Shown here in pieces: positions 1 to 7,519 of a stretch of DNA of 39,079 nt. The position numbers and the translations under genes are program-made. The number at the start of each line of letters is the position of its first letter. Positions within the stretch are counted from its first letter, which is position 1. Origin of the DNA: Actinomycetes bacterium (GTDB taxonomy: Bacteria > Actinomycetota > Actinomycetes > Mycobacteriales > Mycobacteriaceae); contig JAEWRC010000146.1 in NCBI GenBank assembly GCA_023460175.1, positions 1 to 39,079 on the forward strand, written 5' to 3'. The notes under the pieces were generated by a model. The model saw only the letters and a list, made by a program, of their open reading frames with translations, ran no database searches and had not been told where the DNA came from.

Positions 1-232
1 GGTCGAACCCACCCCGCCGCGACGCGGTCGGCACTCGGCGCCGGCCGAGGCCGAGGACCCGATCGCCGCGTCGTTCCCACCCGCCCCGCGGAGCGAGGAA
101 CCCGCCGCGCGGCACCGCGGTCCCGACGAGGAGCAATCGGAGCGTCGGCGCGGGCAGTCCGCCGCCGAACTGCTGGCCCGGTTCCAGGCAACCCCCGGTG
201 GCGGTGGACGCCGCCGTCGCCGCGAGGACTGA
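1..232 (+). CDS. C-terminal end of an Ala/Arg/Pro-rich protein (DUF6779/Rv3604c type), partial
   Basis: An open frame with codons starting at position 2 runs in from the left edge and stops at TGA 230-232. The visible 76 residues are rich in Pro, Ala, Glu and Arg, with no recognisable fold. They end in a short conserved-looking stretch (SAAELLARFQ) followed by a glycine run and a basic tail, GGGGRRRRRED. In mycobacteria the gene before the DUF2520-panC-panD cluster encodes an Ala/Arg/Pro-rich membrane protein (Rv3604c) with this kind of cytoplasmic tail. The assignment therefore rests on synteny and composition. The membrane part lies outside the window. Confidence 0.7.
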   Translation, partial: VEPTPPRRGRHSAPAEAEDPIAASFPPAPRSEEPAARHRGPDEEQSERRRGQSAAELLARFQATPGGGGRRRRRED

Positions 233-313
233 TCCGTTAGAGTTTTGGCCTGACCGTCCGGTACCCGCAGCGCGGGACTGGAACGAAACGAACAGAACTT
301 GCGAGGGTCTGCC

Positions 314-1285
314 ATGGTGCAGCCGGAAGGTCTCGACGGCCTGCGACCGGCCCGACTCAAGGTCGGAGTCATCTCCGCGGGCCGGGTCGGGACCGCCTTG
401 GGGGCCGCGCTCGAGCGCGCCGACCACGTCGTCGTCGCCTGCAGCGCCATCTCCGGCGCCTCGGTGCGGCGGGCCGCGAGCCGGCTGCCCGACACCCCGA
501 TCCAGCCGGTTCCCGAGGTCGCCGCGGCCGCCGAACTGCTGCTGCTCACCGTCCCCGACGCCGAGCTGCCCGGTCTGATCGCGGGTCTGGCCGCCACCGA
601 CGCCGTGGCGCCGGGCACCATCGTCGCGCACACCTCCGGCGCCAACGGCATCGCGATCCTGGCGCCGCTGACCGAGCGGGGCGCCCTGCCGCTGGCCGTG
701 CACCCGGCGATGACGTTCACCGGCGGCGACGAGGACATCACCCGGCTCTCGGAGACCTGCTTCGGGATCACCGCCGCGGACGAGATCGGTTATGCCATAG
801 CGCAATCGCTGGTGCTCGAGATCGGTGGCGAGCCGGTGCGGGTGCGCGAGGACGCCCGCACGCTCTACCACGCGGCGCTCGCGCACGGCAGCAACCACGT
901 CGTCACCGTGATCGCCGATGCGCTCGAGGCGCTGCGCGCCGCGCTGCAGGGCCAGGAGTTGTTGGGGCAGGAGCTCATCGGTGACGATCCGGGCGGCATC
1001 GCCGAACGCGTGCTGGCACCGCTGGCGCGCGCGGCGTTGGAGAACGCCCTGCAGCGCGGGCAGGCCGCGCTGACCGGACCGGTGGCCCGCAACGACGCGG
1101 ACGCCGTCGCCCGGCATCTGGCCGCGCTCGACGAGGTGGACCCCGCGCTCGGCGAGGCCTACCGAACCGCATCGCTGCGCACCGCGCAGCGTTCCCACGC
1201 AGCCCCGGAGGTATTCCAGGTGTTGACACCCGCGATTCGACGCAGCGTTGCGAGGGACGAGCAGGGCGGAGGAGTGAGCGAGTGA
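314..1285 (+). CDS. Rossmann-like NAD(P)-binding and DUF2520 domain protein
   Basis: Predicted soluble oxidoreductase of 323 residues. The N-terminal Rossmann fold begins with a dinucleotide-binding loop (GVISAGRVGTALG), followed by a helical DUF2520 C-terminal half, the layout of ketopantoate/6-phosphogluconate-type dehydrogenases. The substrate is not established. ATG 314 is preferred because GAGGG lies 6-7 nt upstream and the product then begins MVQPEGL, as in the Rv3603c family; an in-frame TTG at 299 would add five residues. The stop overlaps the panC start by 4 nt (GTGA), so the gene is translationally coupled to pantothenate synthesis. By position it could supply the ketopantoate reductase step, but this is inference only. 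Confidence 0.9.
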   Translation: MVQPEGLDGLRPARLKVGVISAGRVGTALGAALERADHVVVACSAISGASVRRAASRLPDTPIQPVPEVAAAAELLLLTVPDAELPGLIAGLAATDAVAPGTIVAHTSGANGIAILAPLTERGALPLAVHPAMTFTGGDEDITRLSETCFGITAADEIGYAIAQSLVLEIGGEPVRVREDARTLYHAALAHGSNHVVTVIADALEALRAALQGQELLGQELIGDDPGGIAERVLAPLARAALENALQRGQAALTGPVARNDADAVARHLAALDEVDPALGEAYRTASLRTAQRSHAAPEVFQVLTPAIRRSVARDEQGGGVSE

Positions 1286-2214
1286 ACAACCCGCCCGCCC
1301 CGAAGTTCGCCCCCGGCGGACTCAACGTCTACACCGCGCCCGCCCAGGTCGCCGCGGTGACCAACGCGCTGCGCCAGACCGGCCGCCGGGTCATGCTGGT
1401 GCCGACCATGGGCGCGCTGCACGACGGGCACCTGAGCCTGGTGCACGCCGCCAAGAAGGTGCCGGGATCGGTGGTGGCGGTGTCGGTCTTCGTCAACCCG
1501 CTGCAGTTCGGGGCCGGCGAAGACCTCGACGCGTATCCCCGCACCCTGGACGCCGACCTGGAGCTGCTGCGCGCCGAGGGGGTCGATATCGCGTTCACCC
1601 CGAACGCCGCCGCGATGTACCCGGCGGGCCCGCGCACCACGGTGCACCCCGGCCCGCTCGGCGCCGAACTGGAGGGCGCGGTCCGCCCGACGCACTTCGC
1701 GGGCATGCTGACCGTGGTGCTCAAGCTGCTGCAGATCGTCGGGCCGGACCGGGCGTTCTTCGGCGAGAAGGACTATCAGCAACTCGTGCTGATCCGGCAG
1801 ATGGCCGACGACCTGAACCTGCCCACCCGCATCGTCGGGGTCCCGACCGTGCGTGAGGACGACGGGTTGGCGATGTCGTCGCGGAATCGCTACCTCGACG
1901 CCGAGCAGCGCAGCAGCGCCGGCGCGCTGTCGGCGGCCCTGCTGGCCGGGCGCTACGCCGCCGCGCAGGGGCCCGAGGCGGCACTGGCCGCGGCCCGCTC
2001 GGTGCTCGACGACGTCGCCGGGATCGAGGTCGACTACCTCGAGGTGCGCGACCCGTGGCTGTTGCCCGCCCCCGCCCAGGGGGCCGGGCGCCTGCTGGTG
2101 GCGGCCCGGCTGGGCGCCACCCGACTGCTGGACAACACCGCGGTGGAACTGGGGACGGCCGGCGCCGACGGCGCCTACGCCGACGATCACCGCGAATCGG
2201 CCTGGAGGGACTGA
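1282..2214 (+). CDS. panC: Pantothenate synthetase (pantoate--beta-alanine ligase)
   Basis: Condenses pantoate with beta-alanine, using ATP via a pantoyl-adenylate, to give pantothenate in the cytoplasm. The 310-residue length fits the family (about 309 in M. tuberculosis). The nucleotidyltransferase HIGH-like motif appears as MGALHDGHLSLV around residues 43-54. Further family motifs are FVNPLQFG, FGEKDYQQL and the KMSKS-equivalent MSSRNRYL. It starts at GTG 1282 inside the stop of the DUF2520 gene and ends with TGA, whose last base is the A of the panD ATG. The order panC-panD-coaX puts beta-alanine supply, ligation and CoA entry in one transcript. Confidence 0.98.
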   Translation: MNNPPAPKFAPGGLNVYTAPAQVAAVTNALRQTGRRVMLVPTMGALHDGHLSLVHAAKKVPGSVVAVSVFVNPLQFGAGEDLDAYPRTLDADLELLRAEGVDIAFTPNAAAMYPAGPRTTVHPGPLGAELEGAVRPTHFAGMLTVVLKLLQIVGPDRAFFGEKDYQQLVLIRQMADDLNLPTRIVGVPTVREDDGLAMSSRNRYLDAEQRSSAGALSAALLAGRYAAAQGPEAALAAARSVLDDVAGIEVDYLEVRDPWLLPAPAQGAGRLLVAARLGATRLLDNTAVELGTAGADGAYADDHRESAWRD

Positions 2215-2639
2215 TGTTACGGACCATGCTCAAGTCGAAGATCCACCGCGCGACGGTCACCCACGCGGACCTGCACTACGTGGGGTCGGTGACCATCGAC
2301 GCCGACCTGATGGACGCCGCGGATCTGCTCGAGGGCGAGCAGGTCACCATCGTCGACATCGACAACGGCGCCCGCCTGGTGACCTACGCGATCACCGGTG
2401 AGCGCGGCAGCGGCGTGCTCGGGATCAACGGTGCCGCAGCCCATCTCGTTCACCCCGGCGATCTGGTGATCCTGATCGCCTACGGGACCATGGAGGACGC
2501 CGAGGCCCGCGCATATCGGCCGCGGGTGGTGTTCGTCGACGCCGACAACCGCCAGATAGAACTCGGCGAGCACTCGTCGGACCCGGCGTATGTGCCCGAC
2601 GATGCCGCCGGCTTGGTCTCCCCGCGAGGGTTGCGCTAG
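2214..2639 (+). CDS. panD: Aspartate 1-decarboxylase precursor
   Basis: Makes beta-alanine from L-aspartate for PanC. The 141-residue proenzyme begins MLRTMLKSKIHRATVT and carries the self-processing site Gly24-Ser25 (HYVGSVT); cleavage converts Ser25 to the catalytic pyruvoyl group. The segment NGAAAHLVHPGDLVI is the conserved core. The C-terminal tail, the region where pyrazinoic-acid resistance substitutions are known in M. tuberculosis PanD, differs in sequence here. ATG 2214 is chosen because it overlaps the panC stop by one base and gives the family N-terminus; longer upstream readings run through panC in another frame. Confidence 0.97.
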   Translation: MLRTMLKSKIHRATVTHADLHYVGSVTIDADLMDAADLLEGEQVTIVDIDNGARLVTYAITGERGSGVLGINGAAAHLVHPGDLVILIAYGTMEDAEARAYRPRVVFVDADNRQIELGEHSSDPAYVPDDAAGLVSPRGLR

Positions 2640-3454
2640 TGCTGCTGGCCATCGACGTCCGCAACACCCACACCGTCGTCGGGCTGATCTCCGGCACCGG
2701 CGATCACGCGAAGGTGGTGCAGCAGTGGCGGATTCGCACCGAACCGGAGGTCACCGCCGACGAGCTGGCGCTGACCATCGACGGGCTCATCGGGGACGAC
2801 TCCGACCGGCTGACCGGTGCCGTCGCGCTGTCCACCGTCCCGTCGATCCTGCATGAGATCCGGGTGATGCTCGAGCAGTACTGGGGTGCGGTGCCGCACG
2901 TGCTGATCGAGCCCGGGGTGCGCACCGGTGTGCCGCTGCTGGTGGACAACCCCAAGGAGGTCGGCGCCGACCGGATCGTCAACTGCCTGGCGGCCTTCCA
3001 CAAGTTCACCGCGCCGTCCATCGTGGTGGACTTCGGCTCGTCGATCTGCGTCGACGTGGTCTCGGCCAAGGGTGAGTTCCTCGGCGGGGCCATCGCTCCG
3101 GGCATCCAGGTGTCCTCGGATGCCGCGGCCGCCCGCTCGGCCGCGCTGCGCCGGGTGGAGATGACCCGGCCGCGCTCGGTGGTCGGCAAGAACACCGTCG
3201 AGTCCATGCAGGCCGGCGCCGTGTTCGGGTTCGCCGGCCTGGTCGAGGGCATCATCCGGCGGATCCGCGAGGACATCGACGGCTTCGACGGCGACGACGT
3301 CGTGGTGGTGGCCACCGGCCACACCGCGCCGCTGCTGCTGCCCGAACTGCACACCCCGGCGCACTACGACCAGCACCTGACGCTCGACGGTCTGCGCCTG
3401 GTGTTCGAGCGCAACCGCGACGGCGGCCGCGCGAAAGCCAAGGCGCCGCGATGA
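2639..3454 (+). CDS. coaX: Type III pantothenate kinase
   Basis: Phosphorylates pantothenate, the first step of CoA synthesis. This is the CoaX family, unrelated to CoaA/PanK-I. The product has 271 residues with ASKHA-fold motifs: an N-terminal phosphate loop DVRNTHTVVGL, then PLLVDNPKEVGADRIVN, VVDFGSSICVDVV and GGAIAPGIQVS. It starts at GTG 2639 on the last base of the panD stop. The loop has Arg-Asn-Thr-His where many bacteria have Gly-Asn-Thr-Asn, a form also known in mycobacterial CoaX. Mycobacteria usually also carry a type I kinase elsewhere, so the contribution of CoaX may be minor. The identification itself is secure. Confidence 0.95.
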   Translation: MLLAIDVRNTHTVVGLISGTGDHAKVVQQWRIRTEPEVTADELALTIDGLIGDDSDRLTGAVALSTVPSILHEIRVMLEQYWGAVPHVLIEPGVRTGVPLLVDNPKEVGADRIVNCLAAFHKFTAPSIVVDFGSSICVDVVSAKGEFLGGAIAPGIQVSSDAAAARSAALRRVEMTRPRSVVGKNTVESMQAGAVFGFAGLVEGIIRRIREDIDGFDGDDVVVVATGHTAPLLLPELHTPAHYDQHLTLDGLRLVFERNRDGGRAKAKAPR

Positions 3455-3528
3455 CCCCGCCGCGCCCCGAACCCCGCACAGAATGGGCTTATCGCGCCCG
3501 GTCATTTAGGCTGGCCCGACGTGAGTGA
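3451..3528 (+). CDS. Possible 25-residue small protein between coaX and lysS
   Basis: ATG 3451 overlaps the coaX stop (ATGA) and opens a 25-codon frame, MTPPRPEPRTEWAYRARSFR followed by LARRE, ending at TGA 3526-3528 inside the first codons of lysS. I recall that M. tuberculosis annotation has a similarly short hypothetical (Rv3599c) in this slot. The product is basic with no domain. It could be a translated coupling peptide between coaX and lysS, or just an open frame covering the lysS promoter. The only support is the perfect ATGA coupling and the matching position. Confidence 0.35.
   Translation: MTPPRPEPRTEWAYRARSFRLARRE
3507..3520 (+). promoter_or_regulatory. Leaderless promoter of lysS (-10 element)
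   Basis: TAGGCT at 3507-3512 matches the mycobacterial TANNNT -10 element and ends 8 nt before the lysS GTG at 3521. The first transcribed base would be at or next to the start codon, giving a leaderless mRNA. There is no Shine-Dalgarno upstream, which supports this reading. The same element with nearly identical flanks precedes cysS. Confidence 0.6.
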
Positions 3529-5014
3529 GGCCGATCTTCCCGAACAGTTCCGGATTCGCCAGGCCAAGCGCGAACGTCTGCTATCCGAAGGCCACGACCC
3601 CTACCCGGTCGTGGTTCCCCGCACGCACTCCTTGGCCGAGATCCGGGCCGCCTACCCCGACCTGGAACCCGACGCCCAGACCGGCGACGTCGTCGGTGTC
3701 TCGGGTCGGGTGGTGTTCGCCCGCAACTCCGGCAAGCTGTGTTTCGCCACCTTGCAGGACGGCGACGGCACCCAGCTGCAGGCGATGGTCAGCCTGGCCT
3801 CGGCGGGGCAGGAGGCGCTGGACGCCTGGAAGTCCGACGTGGACCTCGGGGACATCGTCTTCGTCCGCGGCGAGGTGATCAGTTCCCGCCGCGGTGAGCT
3901 CTCCGTGCTGGCCGAGTCCTGGCAGATGGCGGCCAAGGCGCTGCGTCCGCTGCCGGTCGCGCACAAGGAGATGAGCGATGAGTCCCGGGTGCGGCAGCGT
4001 TACGTGGACCTCATCGTCCGGCCGGAGGCCCGCGAGGTCGCCCGGCAGCGCATCGCCGTGGTCCGCGCCGTGCGCTCGGCGCTGGAACGCCGCGATTTCC
4101 TCGAGGTCGAGACCCCGATGCTGCAGACCCAGGCGGGCGGCGCCGCGGCCCGGCCGTTCGTCACCCATTCCAACGCACTCGATACGGATCTATACCTGCG
4201 TATCGCTCCGGAACTGTTCCTGAAACGGTGCGTGGTGGGTGGTTTGGACCGGATCTTCGAGCTGAATCGCAACTTCAGAAACGAGGGTGCGGATTCCACA
4301 CATTCGCCGGAATTCGCGATGCTCGAGACTTACCAGGCGTACGGCGACTACAACGATTCCGCGTTGGTCACGCGTGAAGTTATTCAAGAAGTCGCCGATG
4401 AAGCGTTGGGCACACGACAGGTGCTACTCGCGGATGGGTCACAGTACGACCTCGACGGTGAATGGCAATTCCTACAGATGTACGAGTCTTTGTCGGAAGC
4501 GCTCGGCGAGGAGATCACCCCGCAGACCTCGGCCGAACATTTGTGGGGCATTGCCGACCGTCTGGAAGTCGAGATCCCGCGGGACCGCGGCTATGGCCAC
4601 GGCAAGCTGGTCGAGGAACTCTGGGAGCACAAGGTCGGCGATCATCTGTGGGCGCCGACATTCGTGCGGGATTTCCCGGTCGAGACAACGCCTTTGACGC
4701 GTCAGCACCGCAGCGTCGAGGGCGTGACCGAGAAATGGGATCTCTACGTCCGGGGCTTCGAGCTGGCCACCGGCTATTCCGAACTCATCGACCCCGTCAT
4801 CCAGCGCGAAAGATTCGCCGCCCAGGCCCTCGCGGCCGCGGCCGGCGATGATGAGGCCATGGAACTCGACGAGGATTTCCTGGCCGCCATGGAGTACGGC
4901 ATGCCGCCCACCACCGGGACCGGAATGGGTATCGATCGGTTGTTGATGGCACTCACCGGACTGTCAATTCGGGACACCGTTTTATTCCCGATTGTTCGTC
5001 GTCAGTCGAACTGA
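3521..5014 (+). CDS. lysS: Lysine--tRNA ligase, class II
   Basis: Charges tRNA-Lys. The product has 497 residues: an N-terminal OB-fold anticodon-binding domain (about residues 55-150, GVSGRVVFARNSGKLCFATL), then a class II catalytic core with motif 2 FRNEGADSTHSPEF and motif 3 GTGMGIDRLLMALTG near the C-terminus, ending LFPIVRRQSN. GTG 3521 is preferred because of the leaderless promoter and the family N-terminus. Codon use changes sharply inside the gene: from about 4160 to 4500 roughly a third of codons end in A or T, including rare AGA and CTA codons, against about 6 percent in the preceding 340 bases. This does not affect the domain call. Confidence 0.98.
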   Translation: MSEADLPEQFRIRQAKRERLLSEGHDPYPVVVPRTHSLAEIRAAYPDLEPDAQTGDVVGVSGRVVFARNSGKLCFATLQDGDGTQLQAMVSLASAGQEALDAWKSDVDLGDIVFVRGEVISSRRGELSVLAESWQMAAKALRPLPVAHKEMSDESRVRQRYVDLIVRPEAREVARQRIAVVRAVRSALERRDFLEVETPMLQTQAGGAAARPFVTHSNALDTDLYLRIAPELFLKRCVVGGLDRIFELNRNFRNEGADSTHSPEFAMLETYQAYGDYNDSALVTREVIQEVADEALGTRQVLLADGSQYDLDGEWQFLQMYESLSEALGEEITPQTSAEHLWGIADRLEVEIPRDRGYGHGKLVEELWEHKVGDHLWAPTFVRDFPVETTPLTRQHRSVEGVTEKWDLYVRGFELATGYSELIDPVIQRERFAAQALAAAAGDDEAMELDEDFLAAMEYGMPPTTGTGMGIDRLLMALTGLSIRDTVLFPIVRRQSN

Positions 5015-5135
5015 ACGCGCGCGGGCGATCTCGTGTTGTTGAACGCCCCGCATTCCTGTGGCACATTGGATACCGACGGGTAATTGCAGTCCGCACATCG
5101 CCCGGTAAGCGCATCGCAGAAGGGTCAGTGAGCTA

Positions 5136-5474
5136 ATGGCGAGAAAAGTTACCGTCACCTTGATCGATGATGTCGATGGTGAAGGCTCGGCTGACGAAAC
5201 TGTGGAATTCGGTCTCGACGGTGTCACCTATGAGATCGACCTTTCGACGAAGAATGCCGCGAAACTCCGCGCCGATCTGAAGAAATGGGTGGAATCGGGA
5301 CGTCGGGTCGGCGGCCGCCGTCGTGGGCGCGCCCCCGTCAAGGGCGGCCGCGGCGCCATCGACCGTGAGCAGAGCGCCGCCATTCGCGAATGGGCCCGGC
5401 GCAACGGCCACAACGTTTCGACGCGCGGCCGGATCCCCGCCGACGTCATCGAGGCTTTCCACGCCTCGAACTGA
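5136..5474 (+). CDS. lsr2: Lsr2 nucleoid-associated xenogeneic silencer
   Basis: H-NS-like protein that bridges DNA, binds the minor groove of AT-rich sequence and silences horizontally acquired and lipid genes. It has 112 residues, as in M. tuberculosis. The N-terminal oligomerisation domain (about 1-60) begins MARKVTVTLIDDVDG, followed by a basic linker GGRRRGRAP and a C-terminal DNA-binding domain. That domain holds the AT-hook-like RGR at residues 97-99 (STRGRIPADVIEAFH). A Shine-Dalgarno AGAAGGG ends about 11 nt before ATG 5136. The 121-nt upstream gap has no obvious strong promoter but is less GC-rich than its surroundings. It is convergent with a tetR gene. Confidence 0.98.
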   Translation: MARKVTVTLIDDVDGEGSADETVEFGLDGVTYEIDLSTKNAAKLRADLKKWVESGRRVGGRRRGRAPVKGGRGAIDREQSAAIREWARRNGHNVSTRGRIPADVIEAFHASN

Positions 5475-5482
5475 GGTGCCGG

Positions 5483-5503
5483 GCGGCGTGCTGTTTTCGC
5501 CGC
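5483..5503. terminator. Candidate hairpin between convergent lsr2 and tetR
   Basis: GCGGCG (5483-5488) pairs with CGCCGC (5498-5503) around a 9-nt loop containing four T residues. It fills most of the 29-nt gap between the two convergent stop codons and could terminate both transcripts. The stem is only 6 bp with no U tract, so this is tentative. Confidence 0.35.
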
Positions 5504-6169
5504 TCATTGCGCCCCGGGTGTTGCGGCCTTCTGAGCAAGAAATGCGGAGGTCGTGGCGCTGACCGGGGCCGTCAGCATCGCAACCACCAGATCGCTGAGC
5601 GATGCGGAGATCAGCGGCACATCGGGTTCCCCGCTGCTGCGCGCCCAGCGGGCAAGCTCGGTGGTGACGTACAACGTGGCCGCATAGCGACGATGCAACC
5701 GGCGCTGCTGCGCCGAGAGTTTGGGATCGACCAGCGTGATCCACCGTTCCAGGCTGCCCGTCCGGTCGTCCAGCGAAGGCGGGCCGTAGGGGCGGGGGCG
5801 ATTGACCAGTTCGACAAAGATCCGCAGATAGTGCCGCCCGCCGTCCTCGTCGACCAGGCATTGCGCCCAAGGATCGACGAGCGCGGCCGCCAGCTCCGGC
5901 AGCGGCAGGTCTGCACCGTCGCCCGAGCTGTCCAGGCAGTCGTCGAGTATCTGGTGGCGCCGTGCCTCGACGCGCACCAGGTGCTTCTGCAGAATCGCGG
6001 TCAGCAGCCCATCGCGGTCGGTGAAATGGTGTTGCAGGGCCACCACATTGCGCGCCCCGGCCGCACGGCTGAGCTCGCGCAGGCTGACGTTGTCGATGCC
6101 ACGTTCGGCGAACAGTCGCTCGCCGGCCGCGATCAGCCGGCTACGCGCCGGCTCCGGTGAGGGCGGCAC
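5504..6169 (-). CDS. TetR/AcrR family transcriptional regulator
   Basis: Predicted repressor of 221 residues. The N-terminal TetR helix-turn-helix spans about residues 9-55 (RLIAAGERLFAERGIDNVSLRELSRAAG, then NVVALQHHFTDRDGLLTAIL); the helical ligand-binding domain follows. The usual YYHF in the recognition helix is QHHF, as in a subgroup of mycobacterial TetR proteins. It starts at GTG 6169, 3 nt after the stop of the acyl-CoA dehydrogenase gene, so it is the last gene of the SDR-dehydrogenase-TetR operon. It probably regulates that operon through the palindrome in the operon promoter. The ligand is unknown; an acyl-CoA is a reasonable guess. Confidence 0.9.
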   Translation of the reverse strand: MPPSPEPARSRLIAAGERLFAERGIDNVSLRELSRAAGARNVVALQHHFTDRDGLLTAILQKHLVRVEARRHQILDDCLDSSGDGADLPLPELAAALVDPWAQCLVDEDGGRHYLRIFVELVNRPRPYGPPSLDDRTGSLERWITLVDPKLSAQQRRLHRRYAATLYVTTELARWARSSGEPDVPLISASLSDLVVAMLTAPVSATTSAFLAQKAATPGAQ

Positions 6170-6172
6170 GGC

Positions 6173-7483
6173 TCACGATCGCCCGGGGTCGTCGTTGCCG
6201 ATGGCGTGTTCCAGCCGAGCCGCGTAGCGGCGCCGCGCCTCGTCGCGTTTGGTGGGCACGTGGCCCGTGGGGAACAAACCCGGCGCCGGTGCGTAATTCT
6301 TGAGCAGATCCTTGGCGAGCGTGACCTGGTGGACCTCGGTCGGGCCGTCGACGAGTGCCATCACCTCGGAGTCCAACAGCATTGCCGCGAAGGGCATCTC
6401 GTTGGACACTCCCAGCGCGCCGTGCAGATGCATGGCGCGCAGCGTGACGTCGTGGAACACCTTGGGCATGGCGGCCTTGACGGCGGAGATGTCCTTGCGG
6501 ACCTTGCGGTAGTCCTTGTGCTTGTCGATCAACCAGGCCGTGCGCAGGACCAGCAATCGGAACTGCTCCATCTCGATCCAGCTGTCGGCGATGCGCTCCT
6601 GGGTCATCTGCAGCTCACCCAGCTTGCCGTGGCGCGTCTCCCGGGACACTGCCCGTTCGCACATCATGTCGAATGCGCGCCGCACCTGCGCCAGGGTGCG
6701 CATCGCATGGTGGATCCGCCCCCCGCCGAGGCGGGTCTGCGCGACGGCGAAGGCGCCGCCCTCCTCGCCGAGCAGATGATCGGCGGGCACCCGCACATCG
6801 TTGTAGCGCACGTAACCGTGTGAGCTGTGATGGTCGCCGACGCCGACCTCGACGTCGCGGATGATCTCGAGGCCCGGGGCGTCGGCCGGCACCAGGAACA
6901 TCGACATGCCCTGGTAGGGGCTGACATCCGGATCGGTGACGACCATGACGATGAACAGCGATGCCACGCTGGCGTTGGAGTTGAACCACTTCTCGCCGGA
7001 GATCACCCAATCGTCGCCGTCGCGCACGGCGCGGGCGCGAAACAGCGTGGGGTCGGAGCCGGCATGCGGTTCGGTCATCGAATAGCAGGACGAAATGGCG
7101 CCGTCGAGCAAGGGGGTGAGGTAGCGCGCCTTCTGCTCCGGGGTGCCGAAGTGGGCGAGGATCTCGGCGTTGCCCGAATCCGGCGCCTGACAACCGAAGA
7201 CACTCGGTGCCCAGCGCGACCGACCCAGGATCTCATTGAGCAGGGCGAGCTTCACCTGACCGTAGCCCGGGCCGCCGAGTTCGGGTCCGAGGTGGCAGGC
7301 CCATAGCCGCCGGTCCTTCACCTGCTGCTGCAGAGGCCGGACGATGGACATCGCGACCTCGTCGGATTTGTCGTACGGGTCGTTGAGGACCAGATCCAGC
7401 GGCTCGATCTCGTCGCGGACGAAATCGGACACCCAGTCCAGTTCCTGCTGAAATTCCGGGTCGGTTTCGAAATCCCAAGCCAT
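6173..7483 (-). CDS. Acyl-CoA dehydrogenase family protein (ACAD10/11-like)
   Basis: FAD-dependent alpha,beta-dehydrogenase of an acyl-CoA, 436 residues. Motifs in order are GPELGGPGYGQ in the N-terminal helical domain, CYSMTEPHAGSDP at the flavin/substrate site, WVISGEKWFNSN in the beta domain, and LHGALGVSNEMPF with DGPTEVHQVTLAKDLL in the C-terminal helical domain. These match the ACAD10/ACAD11 branch of mycobacterial FadE proteins rather than short-chain enzymes. The ribosome-binding site AAGGAA lies 5-6 nt before ATG 7483. It sits between an SDR gene and a tetR gene, consistent with a small beta-oxidation-like module. The substrate cannot be read from sequence. Confidence 0.92.
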   Translation of the reverse strand: MAWDFETDPEFQQELDWVSDFVRDEIEPLDLVLNDPYDKSDEVAMSIVRPLQQQVKDRRLWACHLGPELGGPGYGQVKLALLNEILGRSRWAPSVFGCQAPDSGNAEILAHFGTPEQKARYLTPLLDGAISSCYSMTEPHAGSDPTLFRARAVRDGDDWVISGEKWFNSNASVASLFIVMVVTDPDVSPYQGMSMFLVPADAPGLEIIRDVEVGVGDHHSSHGYVRYNDVRVPADHLLGEEGGAFAVAQTRLGGGRIHHAMRTLAQVRRAFDMMCERAVSRETRHGKLGELQMTQERIADSWIEMEQFRLLVLRTAWLIDKHKDYRKVRKDISAVKAAMPKVFHDVTLRAMHLHGALGVSNEMPFAAMLLDSEVMALVDGPTEVHQVTLAKDLLKNYAPAPGLFPTGHVPTKRDEARRRYAARLEHAIGNDDPGRS

Positions 7484-7519
7484 GGCGTTCCTTTCGAAGG
7501 ATCAGTGGGCGCGTCCCAC

